Origin: Eopsaltria australis
Lineage: Eukaryota; Chordata; Aves; Passeriformes; Petroicidae
Assembly: GCA_034509425.1 (NCBI GenBank)
Contig: JAVTVJ010000343.1
Location: 868,001-932,000 of the forward strand
Direction of reading: 5' to 3'
Length of the DNA: 64,000 nt
Below the pieces are notes generated by a model that saw only the letters and a program-made list of their open reading frames with translations, searched no databases and was not told where the DNA came from. The position numbers and the translations under genes are program-made. Every line of letters starts with the position of its first letter. Position 1 is the stretch's first letter. Shown piece by piece: positions 60,291-64,000 of this stretch.

Positions 60291-62599
60291 TTGTGTGAAT
60301 GCAGCAGCTACAGTTTTATCGTGCCTTTTTTTTTTTTTTTTTTTTTTTTTTAATGCACATCTATTTATATTTATCTAATCCGCTTGGGGTTTTCACAGTC
60401 GTGTGATTAGTTTGTACGTGCCTTCATTTTACACCCATTCCTCCAATCTATATATTTGCCTGATGCTGGATACTTTTAAGTACTCAGTCGCTTTTACAGC
60501 AGTATAATTCCAGCATCACGACGTTTGATAAAAGGGACTTCAGTAGCCCTGGGATTAAATGACATATTTCCCCACAGCTTCGCTCAACTCCATCATGACT
60601 CCTACAGTCAAAAGTTAACGTTATTCATCATCTCCTTGCATTTATTCCCTCCTCCCCTCTCTAAATTCAGCCCCGCCACTCGACTTCTGAAACAATTTCT
60701 TGCCGCCTGCCAAGAGTTAGGGGGGTAGCAGTGCGGGGGGGGCGGAGGCTAGAACCCGAAAGCCTGCCGGCACCCCACGTCCCCGGGGGCAGCTCCCTCT
60801 CCGCCGGCCTTTGCGCGGGTGCGGAACGGGCCGCGGCCACGCCGAGGTCCCGCCAAACGCCCTCCCGGGCAGGGCGGCAGGAGCCACTTCTAAGAAGGAA
60901 AACGCGAAATAGGGATGGATCCCCCCGGGGTGGGAGGGGGAAGGGGAGCAGGAAAACTGGATCAAACCCGGTAGGAGAGCCAGTTTGCACTGGGAAAATC
61001 TAGAGATTGCGTCTAAATAACTTTTCCCTGGAGTGATTTGCGCGTCTTGCTCCTTCTTCTCTAGTTTGGTTAGTGTTTTAAAATTTAGGCTCTTCCCTCA
61101 TCTGCCTGGGTGAGGGCACTCGGGCCGTACAACAGCCCATCTCGTCCTGTAGGCAGTCTGTCATTTAAATATGTATCTATAATGCATATAGGTGTGCGCA
61201 TAAGTATCCACACATCCAGGCATGTACATCTGGATTTGGTCCCCCCTTCTTTTCCCTCTTCCTTCTTTAACAAGCGCCTGATAACGCGTTTAAGGCTTGT
61301 TATTTGAACTCTCAGATCAGCATGCAGAAATGTAATTGCAACGTTTTTCATCAGGAAAGAAAAGAAAGAGAAAAGGGGGAGGAAATCCCCCCGCTCCCCT
61401 TCACACCCTTACACACACAGACGCCCAGTGCTCTGTAATCGCTGAGTCACCGTATTGGGGGTCAGTGGGTAAACACGAAGGAGAGAGCAGCAGCTTATTG
61501 AAAACCCCGGCGCAAACCGCATCCCTCCTCATCTCCAGCTTGGAGATCCCTCCCCTCCTTCTTCCTCTGGATTTATTACTCCGGACTTGGGAAAGAGTGG
61601 CCCAAGTGCGGCCAGAGCCCTTTTTGTGAGACTGTATGTCCTCCTCAGGGGCAGTGGGACCCGCTTTGTTCCGGCCGGGTGGAAGGAAGAAATTCAACAT
61701 TAAGCTGCTATTTGGGCTGCCAGGAATGGGCGTTGTTTCGTGGGCGTGAGGGGAGAAGGAGGAAAAGGGGAAACACCGGCCAGTTCACCTAGGGATATAA
61801 AGAAAGCTTTCCCTTTCTCTGGGGTTGGGCTCTGATCTGGGCATGTTTACTTCTGTTTAAAAGCTATTGTTCCTGCCAGCCTTTGACACAAACAGAAGGA
61901 GCGGAGGGGGGGGGGGGGGAGGTGGGGGGTGGTGGTGTTGGCTGGAACAAAGCTGCTCAAACCCCAGCAACCCCCAAAGGCGGAGGAATACTTTTTCTTT
62001 TTATTTTATTTTTTTTCCTTTAAAAATGTATGTGACAAGTCTTTCTGCTTGACGTTGTTTTCTGGGTCCCCCCACTCTCCTTGTGAGCTGAGCAGAGTGC
62101 CTGGCTGTGATTCACTTACCAGGGCCCGTTTAGAGAGGTACATGTCCCCCCAGGTAGGTGCCAGGGAGCCTCGGAGGGACAGCTTCTCCAGCCCCTGGGT
62201 CTGACGGAGAAGACTTGAAATTAGTTTGTGGCAAGCCCTGCAGTGGGAAACAAAGAGACAGAAATGTTGGGAGCCCAAGGAAGGCCTGGAACACAGAGAA
62301 GCATTGAGCTTCCCAGAGATGCTTCAGCTTCTCAGCGGGGGACAGAGCAGAATCCTTTTTGGCCGTCTCTGTGCATTTGAGGGCTGGACTGTACAGCCCA
62401 CATTGAATCAGAGTCATTGTGTGTAAATGAATAAGTGCACATTGTTTTGAGATGCTGCTATTGTATCTGGGGTTGGGGGGAGGAGAGGGTTATATTTTGT
62501 GTCTGTGTGTGTGTGTGGGTCTATGTGCTTACGAAAGGTGAGTGCAGATTGCAATAGTTGCTGCTCTATTTTTGTTTGTCAAACAGGGCCCTTCTCTTG
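60291..62599. other. Intergenic; T run, GC-rich blocks
   Basis: A 26-base T run (60326-60351), a GC-rich CpG block at about 60725-60960, a G run with TGG repeats at 61903-61936 and a short TG repeat near 62500-62517. A TATA-like GGATATAAAGAAAG on the plus strand near 61793 is isolated. No coding gene is recognised. Confidence 0.5.
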
Positions 62600-62785
62600 G
62601 GAGAGGGGCATGTGGCGGATCCCAGCCCAGGATTACATTAATCAAAGCATTATTTCCCCAGGGATGCGCAGCACAAATGATAGTAAATCCTAATAAAATT
62701 GGATCGCTGAGAAATTGAACGCTTAAAGTAATCTGCTCTGCCTGATAAAAACTTCAAATTTATAAGATATTATGCATCCCCACCC
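62600..62785. promoter_or_regulatory. Candidate conserved enhancer core
   Basis: Compact unique block packed with factor-like cores: AGGATTACATTAATC near 62630 (OTX- and homeodomain-type), ATCAAAGC (LEF/TCF-type), ACAAATGATAG, CCTAATAAAATTGGATCGC near 62689, and TTATAAGATATTATGCATCC at its end. It has retained CpGs and no repeat or exon features. Conservation is inferred from texture. Confidence 0.4.
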
Positions 62786-63719
62786 CCAAACACCTTAGGT
62801 ATCATCACTATGTGTGTATTATACAAGTATCTGTAGGAGAGAAATCACTGCTCAGTTTAACAGGCCCATCACTGCTTAATATATACATAGATATAAATGT
62901 GTTTGTATGAGCATGCACACATATATTGCACACACACATGCGCAGTCATAAAAGAAGCTAAAATGTTTATGCACATAACAATAATGACTATGGTCAATAT
63001 TTTCAGGACTTTTCATGCAACACCTTTGCTGGGGCAGGTGCTGTAGAAGGCTTGGACAAGGCTGTACATGGTTGCGTATCAGCACTCTAATCTTGCCTGG
63101 GGACTTAATTCTCTCTTGCTTTCTACTGACACTCACCATGGGCCTCCATGATGGCACCTGTGATCTGAGTCCATTGAGCAGCTTTGCTTTTTAAACATGG
63201 GACCATAGGGGTGGTATGAAAATAATTTAAAAAAATTAAAAATATATGAACATGAGTGTTTTAAGCTGAATTTAGGAAGCTTTTGAGGGGATGAATGTCA
63301 GAAAGAAACTGTCTTGGACTGGGTGGGCATAGTTGAAAGAAGGGAAGGTGTTCCCGGATCAGTTATTAAGCCTCAGACATACAGCATGATGTGCCCACAG
63401 TCTCTCAGTGCAGGGCCAGGCCATCATCTTGCTGGCATGGGCCAGCAAAGATCAGAGTAGGTGCTGGCCATCCACTAGATTCAGACCCTCAGTCTCAGCT
63501 ACTTCTTCTATGCAGAAAGAAAGTTTATTTATAATTGCTGCCACAGACATGACAATAGGCTCAAAGAAATCCACTGTCCAGAGGGGGAAAAAAAAATGTT
63601 TTCCCTCCCCCCGCCCCAAAGATCGCTGTGCTTCCATATGTGAAAGGGGCAGAAGGCATTTCCACTCACCCAGCTGAAACTCTTTGAAAGGCTGTGAGCC
63701 TCCCCCGAAGTTATAAATG
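62786..63719. other. Intergenic, no gene seen
   Basis: Noncoding sequence with TA- and CA-rich low-complexity runs near 62880-62945. Nothing else is supported. Confidence 0.5.
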
Positions 63720-64000
63720 CCGATCATTCCTCCTACCCTCGCCGTCCCGGGACCCTGTTACCCCCGCGGGAGTTAGCCCTGCCTCGGGCCCCGTTCGTGG
63801 TCGGTCCTGCCCACTGCCTTGTGGCCGACGCGTCCCGTACTCCTCTCCCTGCCCCGTCTTTTCTGGCATCTCTAGGCAGACCGAAGACGGCTTATCCCTT
63901 TTCCTAGCGGGGGGTTTTCCTTCCCCATCTCGGCCCCGTGGGCTTGCGGAGAAAGGCGGGCGGAGGTGGTCCCGACCCCACAGCGACCCGCACCCTGCCC
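63720..64000. promoter_or_regulatory. CpG island, cut by window end
   Basis: An abrupt rise in CpG and GC at about 63735 continues to the window edge. It may be another distal island of the POU3F3 domain or a promoter of a neighbouring transcript. It is truncated, so this cannot be decided. Confidence 0.5.

Noticed and set aside
61785..61830. TATA promoter on the plus strand (GGATATAAAGAAAG)
   Set aside because: It is isolated, without an ORF, splice donor or poly(A) signal that would form a gene.
1..64000. CRISPR arrays, operons, prophage or other prokaryotic systems
   Set aside because: The window is a vertebrate chromosome with long noncoding spans, CpG islands and LINE/SINE elements; no such structures are present.

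Overview
The window looks like a piece of a songbird (passerine) nuclear genome around one developmental gene. Two short interspersed elements (about 13.6 kb and 28.9 kb) have a tRNA-Ile-like head joined to a CR1 LINE tail, the architecture of the passerine TguSINE1 family. Two CR1 LINE fragments are also present. The taxonomic call rests on recalled family structure, not on a database search.

The only protein-coding gene I can support is POU3F3 (BRN1). It is a single-exon class III POU-homeodomain transcription factor on the minus strand, with its ATG at 52047 and its stop at 50728-50730. It sits in a CpG island of about 4 kb. Minus-strand promoter signals lie upstream: a TATA box near 53.13 kb and two identical inverted CCAAT elements near 53.37 and 53.44 kb. 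Its 3'UTR appears long and AT-rich and may run to a poly(A) signal near 46.45 kb.

The left part (1 to about 35 kb) is an AT-rich, CpG-poor gene desert. It holds a few transposable elements, a 290-bp polypurine microsatellite tract and several stretches that look like conserved enhancers. The right part (about 35 to 64 kb) is a chain of CpG islands alternating with homeodomain-site-rich AT blocks, the usual look of a Polycomb- or enhancer-rich developmental regulator domain.

On the plus strand, downstream of and convergent with POU3F3, splice signals and a poly(A) signal fit an unannotated spliced transcript: a CpG-island first-exon donor near 36.67 kb, an internal exon at 41198-41313 and a terminal exon at 43076 to about 43382. 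The last two exons together encode a 45-codon small ORF. Upstream of POU3F3 a divergent plus-strand transcript is also plausible (donor at 55481, acceptor at 56261), as known from the mammalian Pou3f3-adjacent lncRNAs Pantr1/linc-Brn1a and Pantr2/linc-Brn1b. Two CTCF-like sites (35.24 kb and 57.07 kb), POU octamers, an octamer plus E-box composite and an RFX X-box complete a plausible regulatory landscape. All conservation and transcription statements are inferences from one sequence read by eye; CpG-island and enhancer borders are approximate.
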